Of a stretch of DNA of 64,000 nucleotides, positions 28,684-37,440 are shown piece by piece. This DNA is from Embleya scabrispora (GTDB taxonomy: Bacteria > Actinomycetota > Actinomycetes > Streptomycetales > Streptomycetaceae). Under the pieces are notes generated by a model. The model was not told where the DNA came from and made no database searches. It worked only from the letters and a program-made list of their open reading frames with translations. The stretch is taken from positions 372,001-436,000 of the forward strand of contig NZ_MWQN01000004.1 in NCBI RefSeq assembly GCF_002024165.1, in the 5' to 3' direction. The first letter of the stretch is position 1; every line of letters starts with the position of its first letter. A program made the translations under genes and the position numbers.

Positions 28684-29226
28684 TCAGAGCGCGTGGTCGA
28701 GGGACGACACGGGACGCGCCACCGCGGTCACCGGTTGCCGGGCGGCCACCATCCGGCTCCGTACGAAGATCGTGGCCACCCGCGTGACGACCTCGGTCAC
28801 CGCCATCAGCACGAACGCCGCGACCCATGCCCGACCCGAGGTGATGTCGTGGTCGAGGCTGAAGCGGGCGACGTGGTCGGCACCGCCGTGGTCGACCCAT
28901 ACCTGGAAGCCCATCCGCGCCCCCATGCCCAGCACCCACAACACCGCCGAGACGGCGCCGGCCTTGATCAGCAGATGCCCGCCGGCGGAGCGGATCCGGG
29001 TGAAGACGCCACCCGCCACGCCGAGCGCCGCGCCGATCGCCACCAACGTGCCGATGAGCACCGTGTCGTTGCCTGCGGTGGGGATCGTGTGGAGGTACTT
29101 GAACCCTACGAAGGCCACGATCCCCAGGGGGATGAGGAAGGTCTTGCGGTCCAGTCGCTCTTCCCGCATCTGCCGGAAGACGATGAGAACGAGGATGATG
29201 TCGGTGATCCAGTCCGTGGTGTTCAT
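28684..29226 (-). CDS. Small polytopic membrane protein, CcdC/DUF1453-like
   Basis: 180 aa with about five hydrophobic helices (WITDIILVLIVFRQM, FLIPLGIVAFVGFKYL, VLIGTLVAIGAALGVAGGVF, LIKAGAVSAVLWVLGMGA, AWVAAFVLMAVTEVVTRV). The order RQMREERLD after helix 1 resembles CcdC-like proteins, but I am not certain of the family. It is the first gene of the two-component operon and may be an accessory sensor for the kinase. Three 12-bp-spaced direct repeats lie upstream. Confidence 0.75.
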   Translation of the reverse strand: MNTTDWITDIILVLIVFRQMREERLDRKTFLIPLGIVAFVGFKYLHTIPTAGNDTVLIGTLVAIGAALGVAGGVFTRIRSAGGHLLIKAGAVSAVLWVLGMGARMGFQVWVDHGGADHVARFSLDHDITSGRAWVAAFVLMAVTEVVTRVATIFVRSRMVAARQPVTAVARPVSSLDHAL

Positions 29227-29269
29227 GTCCCCAGACTGTCGCCGTCGCCTTTCCCGCACCTGGACCCAC

Positions 29270-29302
29270 GGGTGGAACATCGGGTGGAGCCGCGGGTGGA
29301 GC
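29270..29302 (-). repeat. Three tandem GGGTGGARC repeats, 12-bp period
   Basis: GGGTGGAAC (29270-29278), GGGTGGAGC (29282-29290) and GGGTGGAGC (29294-29302), each exactly 12 bp apart, sit 44-76 bp ahead of the two-component operon start (29226). They could be a promoter-proximal operator; no protein is assigned. Confidence 0.5.
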
Positions 29303-29440
29303 CGAGGAGGAGCCCCCGTGAAGGCCGACTACGGAGCGTGTTCGCCCGGCGTCGGACCGGCGTGGTCGCGGGGCGTCGTCCGCGTCGTCGCTCCGTCGAC
29401 GGCGAACGGCGTCGGGCGGGTGACGCGGGCCTGGTCCCGC

Positions 29441-29475
29441 GGTCGCGGCCGGCCCCGATCGATCCGGCCGCGACC
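29441..29475 (-). terminator. Terminator of the chitinase gene
   Basis: GGTCGCGGCCGG (29441-29452) and its exact complement CCGGCCGCGACC (29464-29475), 11-nt loop, 19 bp past the chitinase stop. Confidence 0.75.
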
Positions 29476-29493
29476 TTGCTCGGGCGGGGTGGG

Positions 29494-31049
29494 CTATCCC
29501 AGTCCGCCGTTGAGGGCTGCGGCGAGTTCGCCGTTCTCGGTGTCGCCGCTCAGTTCCCAGAAGAAGGCACCGCCCAGCTTCTGTTCCTTGGCCCACTTCG
29601 TCTTGACCGCGAGGCTGGCCGGGGTGTCGTAGCCCCACCATTCGTCGCCGCAGTGACCGTACGAGGTGCCGCCGGCCAGGCCGGTGGCGGGACAACGCAC
29701 CTTGAGCGCGCGGTAGCTGCCGTCACCCGACGCGGGCGCGGTCGCGGTGCCGCCCGGTTCGTTCCGGGTCACGCCCGTCCAGCCGTGGCCGTAGAAGGGA
29801 ATGCCGAGCAGCAGCTTCTTCGCGGGTACGCCCTTCGTCCGGAGCTTGGCGATCGCGTCGGCCGAGTTGAAGTTCGGCACGGGGATGCCCGGGTACGACG
29901 TCAGCGGCGAGTGCGGGGCGGTCGGGCCCTGCGCCATCCACGGACCGAAGAAGTCGTACGTCATCACGTTGTACCAGTCCACGGCCCCCGAGGCGCCGCC
30001 GTAGTCGGCGACGTCGAGCTTGCCGCCCGGGGCGGCGTCGGCCGTGATGGCGGCGGTGACCAGGTTGCCGGCGCCGAAGCGGGCGCGGGTGGCGTCCAGC
30101 AGGGTCTTGATCGACCCGAAGCCGCTCGCGTCACAGGTCAGGCCGCACGCGTTCGGGTATTCCCAGTCCAGGTCGATGCCGTCGAACACGTCGGCCCAGC
30201 GCGGGTCTTCGACCACGCTGTGGCACGACTCGGCGAACGCGGCCGGGTTCTGCACGGCCTCGGTGAAGCCTCCGGACCAGGTCCAGCCGCCGAACGAGTA
30301 GAGGATCTTGAGGTTCGGGTACTTCTTCTTCAGCTCGCGCAACTGGTTGAAGTGGCCCTTCAGCGGCTGCTCCGCGGTGTCGGCGACACCGTCGACGCTG
30401 TCGGCGGCGGAGTAGGGCTTCTGGTAGTCGGCCCAGGGATCGCCGACCACGCACTTGCCGCCCACGACGTTGCCGAACGCGTAGTTGATGTGGGTGATGT
30501 TGCGGGCCGTGCCGGACGTGTCGATGTTCTTGGCCAGGTAGGGGCCCCAGTTGGTGAAGTAGCCCAGTTTGACCTTCGCTTCTCCGCTGGTGCGCACCTT
30601 CGCGGGGAGCTTGCGGGACCGACCTGATCCCTCGTGTCGCGCGCGACGACGGTGTAGGTGTAGCCGGTTCCGGTGTTGAGGCCGCGGTCGACGTAGGACG
30701 TGTGCCGAACGGTGGCGACCTTGACGCCGTCGCGCAGCACGTCGTAGTTCCGCACGCCCCGGTCGTCCCTGGCCGCGCGCCAGGACAGTTTGACCGAGGT
30801 ATCGGTGACGTGGCTCGCGTGCGGCCTGCCCGGGGCGGTCGGCGGTCGGTCCCGGCTCCAACCGGAGGTCTGGTCGGACGTCTCCGCGCCGCCGGTGCCC
30901 TCGGCATGGGCCGGCCCGGTCAGGCCGACCAGTGCGCCCAGGGGCAACAGCAGGGCCGCGAGCAGAGCGACGAGCATACGACCGCGCCTGGTGCCCGGCC
31001 GATCGGGGTCTCGCGTGTGCGTGACGGGTCGTGCGGTGCCTGTGCTCAA
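29494..31049 (-). pseudogene. Secreted GH18 chitinase with FnIII domain, apparent 1-base frameshift
   Basis: A TTG start (31049, GAGGAG 6 nt upstream) opens a frame encoding a basic signal peptide (ends GPAHAEG) and a fibronectin-III domain (PPTAPGRPHASHVTDTSVKLSW to GYTYTVVARDT). Near 30628 the frame breaks. The catalytic GH18 domain (VKLGYFTNWGPYLAKN, ILYSFGGWTWSGG, catalytic DGIDLDWEYPN, YNVMTYDFFGPW) continues in another frame to the TAG at 29494. Adding one C to the CCC at the junction joins VGPRKLPAKV and gives 519 codons, a normal FnIII-GH18 chitinase. So it is either a decayed gene or an undercalled homopolymer. It hydrolyses chitin outside the cell. DasR-box-like sites lie 120-155 bp upstream. 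Confidence 0.88.
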
Positions 31050-31172
31050 GGGAACTCCTCGAACTCGGTCCGAACGTACGGGGAGACTGCGTCGCCACGC
31101 AGGCGTGTCGAAAGCTGCGACACACCCCGTCGCGGCTGCATGAGCCTAGGAAGGGTCCGAACCGCCGGTCAA

Positions 31173-31199
31173 TGGTCTGTACCAGATTGGTCTGGACCA
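31173..31199. promoter_or_regulatory. Two DasR-box-like operators (dre) upstream of chitinase
   Basis: TGGTCTGTACCA (31173-31184) and TGGTCTGGACCA (31188-31199), start to start 15 bp, both close to the known DasR/chitinase operator TGGTCTAGACCA. They lie in the chitinase promoter region and may also act on the divergent hydrolase. Confidence 0.8.
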
Positions 31200-31308
31200 G
31201 ACTTTCGCGACTCCGATCGTGAACTCCGGCCGCGGGCCGCGGAATCGCCCGATCGCACCATGCTCGATTCGAGGGCTTCGGGGGCTGTCGTGATGGCCTG
31301 CGGTTCCC

Positions 31309-31324
31309 TATGGTCTAGACCATG
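31309..31324. promoter_or_regulatory. Perfect DasR box overlapping start of secreted hydrolase
   Basis: TGGTCTAGACCA at 31311-31322 is an exact match to the palindromic core, extended to 14 bp (ATGGTCTAGACCAT, 31310-31323). Its last A is the first base of the ATG at 31322. No Shine-Dalgarno sequence precedes that ATG, so a leaderless transcript with the operator inside the -10 region is possible (TATGGT, 31309-31314). Confidence 0.85.
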
Positions 31325-32866
31325 CTGAAACGTTCGGGCACGATGCTGTGTGCGGCGGTGGTGCTTGCCTTGGCGTCCACTCTCGTGTCGGCGGTCCCCG
31401 CCGGCGCGGCCATGTCGGTGCCGGCTCCGGTCTGGGGAGACTGTCCGCCCTCGGCCTTCGGCCCCGCGGATCCACGATTGAGATGCACGACCGTACAGGT
31501 CCCCCTCGACTACCGGGCGCCGTCGGGGCGCAGGATCGACATCGCCGTCTCCCGACTGTCGACGGCGAAGCCGGGACTGCGCCGCGGCGTGCTGGTACAC
31601 AACGGCGGCGGTCCCGGTGTGCCGAGTCTGCATCTGCCCGAACTGTGGTCGAACTACTACCCCCGGGAGGTTCTGGATCGATACGACCTGGTCGGTTTCG
31701 ACCCCCGCGGGCTCGGCCGCAGTACGCCCATCACGTGCGGACGCACCGCCGACCGGGTCCCCCACGAACGGGTGATCCCGTTCCCCGGCCCGGACGGGGC
31801 GATCACGGCCAATGTACGGTTCGCCCGCGAGTTGGCGCGCGACTGCCTGGCCAACGGCGGCGAGGTGTTGCGGCACGTGACCACCGCGAATACCGCGCGG
31901 GACCTGGACCGCATCAGGATCGCCCTCGGCGAGCGCAAGATCTCGTATCGAAGCGCGTCGTACGGCAGTTACCTGGGAGCGGTCTACTCCGAGCTGTTTC
32001 CCGAGCGCACCGATCGCATCGTGCTGGACGCGAGTTCGGACCCCAACAGCACCTGGCACGAGCGATGGGCCGACTGGGATCGCGGATTCGACGTGCGGTT
32101 CGGGGACTTCGCCTCCTGGGCCGCCGAACGCGCGGCCGTCCTGGGCCTCGGTGACGACCCGGCCGCGGTGCGTGCGAACTATCTCGAACTGGCCGAGCGC
32201 CTGGACCGATCGCCGGTGACACACCCGGTCGCCGGCCCCGTCGACGGCGCGTTCTTCCGCTCCGTCTGGCAGCTGAACGCCTATCACACGCTGCAATTCC
32301 CGGAATTCGCCGCGTGGTTCAGGTTCCTCCGCCAGGGCGGGCCCGCGCCCCGATGGGCTCCGCCCCCGACCACGCCGGGCGTACCCGAGGACAACGAAGT
32401 CGCGGTGCTGTTGGCGGTGACCTGCGGCGACACCCGCGTGCCCCGCGACGTCGCCCGCTATCGGCGCGAAGTCACGGCGAGCCGCGCCCGGTTCCCCATC
32501 CTGGGCGGTGCGGGCGCGAACATCCAACCCTGCGCGTTCTGGCCGGACCCGGTCGGGAAAGCGGTGCGGGTGACCGACCGGGGGCCGGCGAACATCCTGC
32601 TGTTGCAGACGCTTCGCGATCCGGCCACGCCCTACGCGGGTGCGCTGGGCATGCGCAGGGCCCTGGGCGACCGGGCCCGCATGATCACGGTGGACGGCGG
32701 CAACCACGGCGGCTACGACCCGGAGGCCCCGTCGTGCGCGCTGCGCGAGGCCGATCGATTCCTGGCCACGGGGACCCGACCTTCGCGCGACCTGTTCTGT
32801 CGCCCGGATCCCCCCACCGCCTCGAGCCCGACGGCCCACGATCCTCGACGGCTCGAACGGCTCTGA
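31322..32866 (+). CDS. Secreted alpha/beta hydrolase, TAP-type (tripeptidyl aminopeptidase-like)
   Basis: 514 aa. Signal peptide residues 1-30 (MLKRSGTM, hydrophobic core, ends AGAAM). Core alpha/beta hydrolase: oxyanion VLVHNGGGPG near residues 92-101, DLVGFDPRGLGRS, nucleophile S213 in RSASYGSYLG (the first Gly of GxSxG is replaced by Ala), and the C-terminal TAP-like domain with an LRDPATPYAGALGMRRAL Asp and a GGNHGGY His. Cys residues fit the disulfides of Streptomyces SlpD/E and Tap proteins. It probably removes N-terminal peptides from secreted proteins or takes part in peptide scavenging. The exact DasR box at its start links it to N-acetylglucosamine control. Confidence 0.88.
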   Translation: MLKRSGTMLCAAVVLALASTLVSAVPAGAAMSVPAPVWGDCPPSAFGPADPRLRCTTVQVPLDYRAPSGRRIDIAVSRLSTAKPGLRRGVLVHNGGGPGVPSLHLPELWSNYYPREVLDRYDLVGFDPRGLGRSTPITCGRTADRVPHERVIPFPGPDGAITANVRFARELARDCLANGGEVLRHVTTANTARDLDRIRIALGERKISYRSASYGSYLGAVYSELFPERTDRIVLDASSDPNSTWHERWADWDRGFDVRFGDFASWAAERAAVLGLGDDPAAVRANYLELAERLDRSPVTHPVAGPVDGAFFRSVWQLNAYHTLQFPEFAAWFRFLRQGGPAPRWAPPPTTPGVPEDNEVAVLLAVTCGDTRVPRDVARYRREVTASRARFPILGGAGANIQPCAFWPDPVGKAVRVTDRGPANILLLQTLRDPATPYAGALGMRRALGDRARMITVDGGNHGGYDPEAPSCALREADRFLATGTRPSRDLFCRPDPPTASSPTAHDPRRLERL

Positions 32867-32996
32867 TCCGGACCCGGTCAACCGCTGCCGGGCCGGCAGG
32901 GGCGAACGCCGATCACGGGCCCGGTCCTCCCGACGAGGTGCGCCGCGTGCCCGCATGTGTGCGTGGCTTCGCCTTTCGGCACGCGCGCCGGTCGAG

Positions 32997-33038
32997 AAGG
33001 GTGACGGGGCCGCGGGAAACGCGCGACCCCGTTCCCTT
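32997..33038. terminator. Bidirectional hairpin between convergent genes
   Basis: AAGGG..ACGGGG..GCG pairs with CGC..CCCCGT.CCCTT (32997-33038) with small internal loops. It sits between the stop of the hydrolase (32866) and that of the leftward serine protease (33087). Confidence 0.55.
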
Positions 33039-33086
33039 CGGTGACGCGTCATCGGGCGGGAACGTGGCGTTCCCCGGGGGCAGGCG

Positions 33087-33920
33087 TCAGGGTTTGGGCA
33101 GGGTGCAGCCCGGCAGGTTCAGGTCGACCTTGTTGCCGATACCTATGCAGGGCACGACGATGTACGTCTCCTGGGCGTAGTTGATGCCCTGACGGATGGT
33201 CACGTTGCCGTTCTCGTCGACCTCACACGGGTTGTTCTCCGTGCAGCGGGCGCCATCCTCGTTACCCGTGTTGTTGACGGCGACCACCTTGCCTGTCGTC
33301 GTGTCGATCACCGGAGAGCCTGACGTACCGCCGATGGTGTTGCAGGACGACGTGTAGCGCACCGAGTCCCGCCAGGTCCAGTCGGCCTCCTTGAGGCGAT
33401 AGACGAAGCCGTCCACGTTGCAGCTGTAGATCCGCTTCCAATACCCGGAGACCACCTTGATCGCCGAACCGGCCACGGGGTGGCGGTCGTTGAGGGTCAG
33501 CGCACTGATCCCGTACGACCTCTGGATCTGCGCGTAGGTCTGGGTGAGTTCGTAGATCGAGATGTCCGTGTCGGTCATCGTGGCGTACGAGACCTTGTGG
33601 GCCCGCAGGGTGGCGACCCTGGAACCGGAGGCGCCGAGCAGCGAGAAGGTGCGGGACGACGGCTGGTCGGTGATGACCTCACCGGCACCGGGGAATCCGG
33701 TCTCGAGGCAGTGGCCGTTGGAGAGGACGAGCGCGGGGTCGCCCGGCTGCGAGCCGGGCATCCGGATCACGGACCCCGAACAGTTGCTCAGCGCTACCGT
33801 ACCGGCGAAGTTGACCGCCTTGACGGTGGCCGGCGGGGCGCCGACGGCGGATGTCGTGCCCACGGCCGTGAACAGCAGGGCACAGACGGCGCCGAGTGCG
33901 CCGACGAGGGACTTCTTCAT
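33087..33920 (-). CDS. Secreted trypsin-fold serine protease
   Basis: 277 aa. Signal peptide residues 1-27 (MKKSLVGALGAVCALLF, ends SAVGA). Catalytic triad: H70 in SNGHCLE, Asp in MTDTDISIYEL and S202 in GGTSGSPV. Several Cys pairs follow (SCNVDG, SCNTIGG, ARCTENNPCEV, PCIG, GCTLP). S1-type fold, resembling the trypsin-like peptidases secreted by streptomycetes. Substrate unknown. ATG at 33920; the upstream region has a CACAATTGTG palindrome. Confidence 0.88.
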   Translation of the reverse strand: MKKSLVGALGAVCALLFTAVGTTSAVGAPPATVKAVNFAGTVALSNCSGSVIRMPGSQPGDPALVLSNGHCLETGFPGAGEVITDQPSSRTFSLLGASGSRVATLRAHKVSYATMTDTDISIYELTQTYAQIQRSYGISALTLNDRHPVAGSAIKVVSGYWKRIYSCNVDGFVYRLKEADWTWRDSVRYTSSCNTIGGTSGSPVIDTTTGKVVAVNNTGNEDGARCTENNPCEVDENGNVTIRQGINYAQETYIVVPCIGIGNKVDLNLPGCTLPKP

Positions 33921-33958
33921 GTGAGGTTCCCCTTTTGAGGGTGGGGACGATGAAGGAG

Positions 33959-33968
33959 CACAATTGTG
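33959..33968. promoter_or_regulatory. CACAATTGTG palindrome in protease promoter
   Basis: Perfect 10-bp palindrome 39 bp ahead of the protease ATG, in an unusually AT-rich stretch (33955-34030). A possible operator; the binding protein is unknown. Confidence 0.35.
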
Positions 33969-34138
33969 TGGTGCATGCGCATTGTTGAGGCTCCGGCACC
34001 CAGGAGACAAGTAAACAAAGTGAGTTGGGTGTTTCTTTGCGCGCACCGACCATCGGCGCGCTCGACGCCGCATTTGGTCGCTGTGCCGAAATGGCGGGTG
34101 GGCAGCGGGCGTTCGTGGGTCGGTTGGGGTGGACTGGC

Positions 34139-36564
34139 TCATCCGGCCGGTATCCGGTGGCGGTTGGGGCGGAGGGCCATCCACGCGGGGCCGACGGAGG
34201 CGGTGAGGGCGGCCGTGAGGCATGTGGCGATGACGCCGCCGACGAGCGGCCACGGCACGACCAAGGGGACCGAGGCGCCGGCGAGATCGCTCAGCGCCGA
34301 ACGCAGGCTCAGCAGCGACGGCACGGCGACGATCGCGCCGAGCGCCGTGCCGATGGTCACGACGATGGCCGACTCGGCGGCGATGGCGCACAGCGCCTGC
34401 CGGACGGTCGCGCCGGAAAGGCGCAGGACGCGCAGGTCGGGCAGCCGATCGGCGGTGGCCATCATCAGGGTGTTCGCTATCGCGATGGCCGTGTAGCCGA
34501 CGGAGACCACCACGAGCAGCACGGTGAAGATCCACACGAGGCGTTGCTCCTCGGCGTCGGCCGACGAGGCGTAGGCGGCGACGCTCACCTCCTTGCCGCC
34601 CAGCGGCGCCGGCGCGGAATCGGCGCCGGTGCGAAAGACGGCCGCCGTCAGGGCCGAGGGATCATGCGCGCGGACGGTCCCGCGCGGAAACAGGACGTCG
34701 TAGGGCGTCGATCGGTCGGCCAGCACGGCGACCACGCGCATCGTCTCGGTGGCGCCGTCGCGGAAGGTCACCCGCGCGTCGCCGCCCTGTCGCCAGCCCA
34801 GGCGCGCGGCGACGCTTTCGGACACCGCCATCGTGGTGGGGCCGCGCAACTCGGCGAAGGAGCCCTGTCGGGTCTCGACCCGGTCGCCGATGGCGGCGAA
34901 CGCGTCGGTGACCACTCCCGCCGCCTCGACGACCGCGCCCTTGTCGTCGTAGACCGTCGTGGGTGTCAGAGGGGTGCCCGCCACCTCGGCCACCGCGGCG
35001 TCCGTCAGGCCCGGGGTGTCTTCCGGCACGATCACGCGCTCGGCTCGCACCGACGCCGCGCGCCGAGCCTCATAGGACTGCGCGGTGGTCGCGACCATGC
35101 CCGTGATCAGCACCGCGAGGCCGACCGTCGCGAGCACGGGGGCGGCGGTGGCGGCGGTGCGGCGCACGGCCGTGAGCATGCCCTCGCGCACGAGCAACCC
35201 GATCGCCCCGGCGCCTCGCGACAACGGCCACGTCAGCACCCGCACCACGGGAGGCACGACCGCGGGAGCGAGCATGGTCAGCCCGACAATGAGGGCCATC
35301 GGCGGATACAGCCCGAAATCCGCGAGCGCCCGGGGGTCGGCCGTCGCCGTGATCGCCGCCGAGACGACGCCGAGCGCCACGAACAACAGCCCCCCGACGA
35401 CGCGCCCGCGCGACATCGGCCGGTTGTCCACGTCGGCTTCGCGCAGGGCCTCCAAAGGTGCGATCCGCGCGGCGCGACGGGACGCCGACCACACTCCCGC
35501 CATGGCCACGACCATGCCCGACACAAACGCGCCGGCCAGGGGGAGCACGCCGACCTCGACCGTGAAGCCCTCGGGCTCGAACCCGAGATCGACCAGGACG
35601 GCGCCGAGCGTGGGGGAAAGCACTCCACCGAGCCCGGCGCCGAGCCCGGCCGCGAGCGCGGCGACGACGCCCGCCTCCGCGAACAGCGCGCGCCGAACCT
35701 GCCTCGGAGTGGCGCCGATGGTGCGCAGCAGACCGAACTCGCGCCGGCGCCCCGCGACGGAGAGGGCGAACGTGGACGCCACGACGAACACGGTCGTGAA
35801 CGCGGCCAGAGCCGCCATGGCGGACAGCACCTGAAGGCCCACCCACCGGGTGAACGCGGCGTGGCCCGGTTCCAGTTCGGCACGGTCGGAGCCGGTGAGC
35901 ACCCGCCCCTCCGCACCCACCACCGCCCGCACCGCCGCCGGGTCGAGCGTCGCGCCGGCGCCGGCGAGCAGGCCCAACACGCGTACGCTGCCCGCGAGTC
36001 GATCCGCCTGGCCGTCCGTCAGATAGATGCCGGGGCCGTCGACGAGACCCGACACCGTGTAGGTCGCGGGTCCGGACGCGGTGAGCACGGTGACCGTGTC
36101 GCCAGGGCGCGGCCCGAGCCGGCGGTCGAGCACCACCTCGTGGTCGGCGCCGGGTGGCCGCCCCGCGACCGGCGCGCGGGCCGCGAGCGCGGCGCTCGAC
36201 CAACCGTGCCCCAACGGATCGTCGAGGCGGGGATCGTCCGCGGGGCGCCCGCCGATCACCACCTGGGCGTAGAACGAGCGGTCCGTGACGACGCGCCCGA
36301 CTCCGGGCACGGCCGCGAGACGATCCGCGAGCCGCCGCGCCCGTTGCGCCGTCCACGGGGGCCGTCGTCGAACGGAGGCGCCGGCCGCCGGGCCTCGCCG
36401 CTGCGCACGAGCACCGACGCGGCCGCGAACCGCTCCGGGGTCTCGGGGCCCGAGGAGAGCAGCACCACGCCCGTCGTCGCGAGGATCGTCACGCCCAGCC
36501 CGAGGCCCACGAAGGAGCTCAGGAACGAGACCCACCGGGCCCGCATGCCGGCGAGGGTCAGCAC
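34139..36564 (-). CDS. MacB/FtsX-type ABC transporter permease, apparent 1-base frameshift
   Basis: FtsX-like permease with a first membrane helix (MRARWVSFLSSFVGLGLGVTILATTGVVLL), a large extracytoplasmic domain and two FtsX modules (LSAMAALAAFTTVFVVASTFALSVAGRRREFGLLRTIGATPRQVRRALFAEA; IFTVLLVVVSVGYTAIAIANTLMMAT, RLSGATVRQALCAIAAESA). The first about 70 codons (GTG 36564, after GGAGGAG, overlapping the ATPase stop) are in a different frame from the rest. Adding one C to the CCCCC run at about 36356-36360 joins DDGP to WTAQRARRLADRLAAVPG and yields 809 codons, a normal size. It exports an unknown substrate (antibiotic, lipid or lipoprotein) with the 36558 ATPase. Confidence 0.88.
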
Positions 36565-37331
36565 AACTCCTCCAGCCACGCCATGCGCGCCGCGATGATC
36601 TCGGCGCAGACGCCGGCCCCGTCCGCGCCGCGATGGATCTCGTCGGCCACGCGGCCGTCGGTGAGCAGCACCACTCGATCCGCGAAGGCCGCGGCGGTCG
36701 GGTCGTGCGTGACCATCACCACCGTCTGGCCGCGCGCGTCGACGACGTCGCGCAGCAGGCGCAGGACGTCGCGCGATGCCTTCGAGTCGAGCGCGCCGGT
36801 CGGCTCGTCGGCGAACACCACCGCGGGCCGGGTGATCAACGCGCGGGCGATGGCGACGCGTTGTCGCTGCCCGCCGGACAACTCGGCCGGTCGATGGCGG
36901 GCCCGATCCGCGAGCCCCACCTCGGCCAGGGCCGCCGCGACGTGCGCCGGGTCCGGACGGCGCCCGGCGAGGCGCAGCGGCAGGGCGACGTTCTGCTCGG
37001 CGGTGAGCGCGGAGACCAGATTGAAGGACTGGAAGACGAAGCCGACGCGGGAGCGGCGAAACAGCGTCGACCCGTGCTCGTCGAGGGCGCGGACGTCGAC
37101 GCCGTCGACCCGGATCTCGCCGCCGTCGGCGCGGTCGATGCCGGCCGCGCATTGCAACAACGTGGACTTGCCCGAGCCGGAGGCGCCCATCACCGCCGTC
37201 AGCGTGCCGCGCGGGAAGTCGAGGGTGACGCCGTCGAGCGCGGTGACCCGCTGGGCTCCCGCGTGGTGCGTCTTCGTCACGCGGAGCAGGCGCACGGCCG
37301 GGCCCGCCGGTGTGGATGTCGCTGTGGTCAT
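36558..37331 (-). CDS. MacB/LolD-type ABC transporter ATP-binding protein
   Basis: 257 aa. Walker A GASGSGKSTLL, Q-loop FVFQSFNLV, signature LSGGQRQRVAIARAL, Walker B VVFADEP, D-loop TGALDSK and H-loop MVTHDPTAAAF. Partner of the FtsX permease: its stop overlaps the permease GTG (GTGCTGA). ATG at 37331 after CTGGAGGGC; an upstream in-frame ATG at 37367 is less likely. Divergent from the 37441 kinase, with a symmetrical operator in between. Confidence 0.94.
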   Translation of the reverse strand: MTTATSTPAGPAVRLLRVTKTHHAGAQRVTALDGVTLDFPRGTLTAVMGASGSGKSTLLQCAAGIDRADGGEIRVDGVDVRALDEHGSTLFRRSRVGFVFQSFNLVSALTAEQNVALPLRLAGRRPDPAHVAAALAEVGLADRARHRPAELSGGQRQRVAIARALITRPAVVFADEPTGALDSKASRDVLRLLRDVVDARGQTVVMVTHDPTAAAFADRVVLLTDGRVADEIHRGADGAGVCAEIIAARMAWLEELC

Positions 37332-37369
37332 GCCCTCCAGGAAACCGTCGGCGAACGCCCGGCACATTG

Positions 37370-37402
37370 GTGCCAGGGCGAGAGCGGGACTAGCCCTGGC
37401 AC
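37370..37402. promoter_or_regulatory. Inverted-repeat operator between ABC exporter and two-component genes
   Basis: GTGCCAGGGC (37370-37379) and GCCCTGGCAC (37393-37402), perfect 10-bp arms with a 13-bp spacer, centred in the 109-bp gap between divergent transcription units. A likely binding site for the response regulator encoded at 38643. Confidence 0.65.
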
Positions 37403-37440
37403 TACCGACGCGGCCGTCGCGCGCCGGTTAACGTCGTCGC

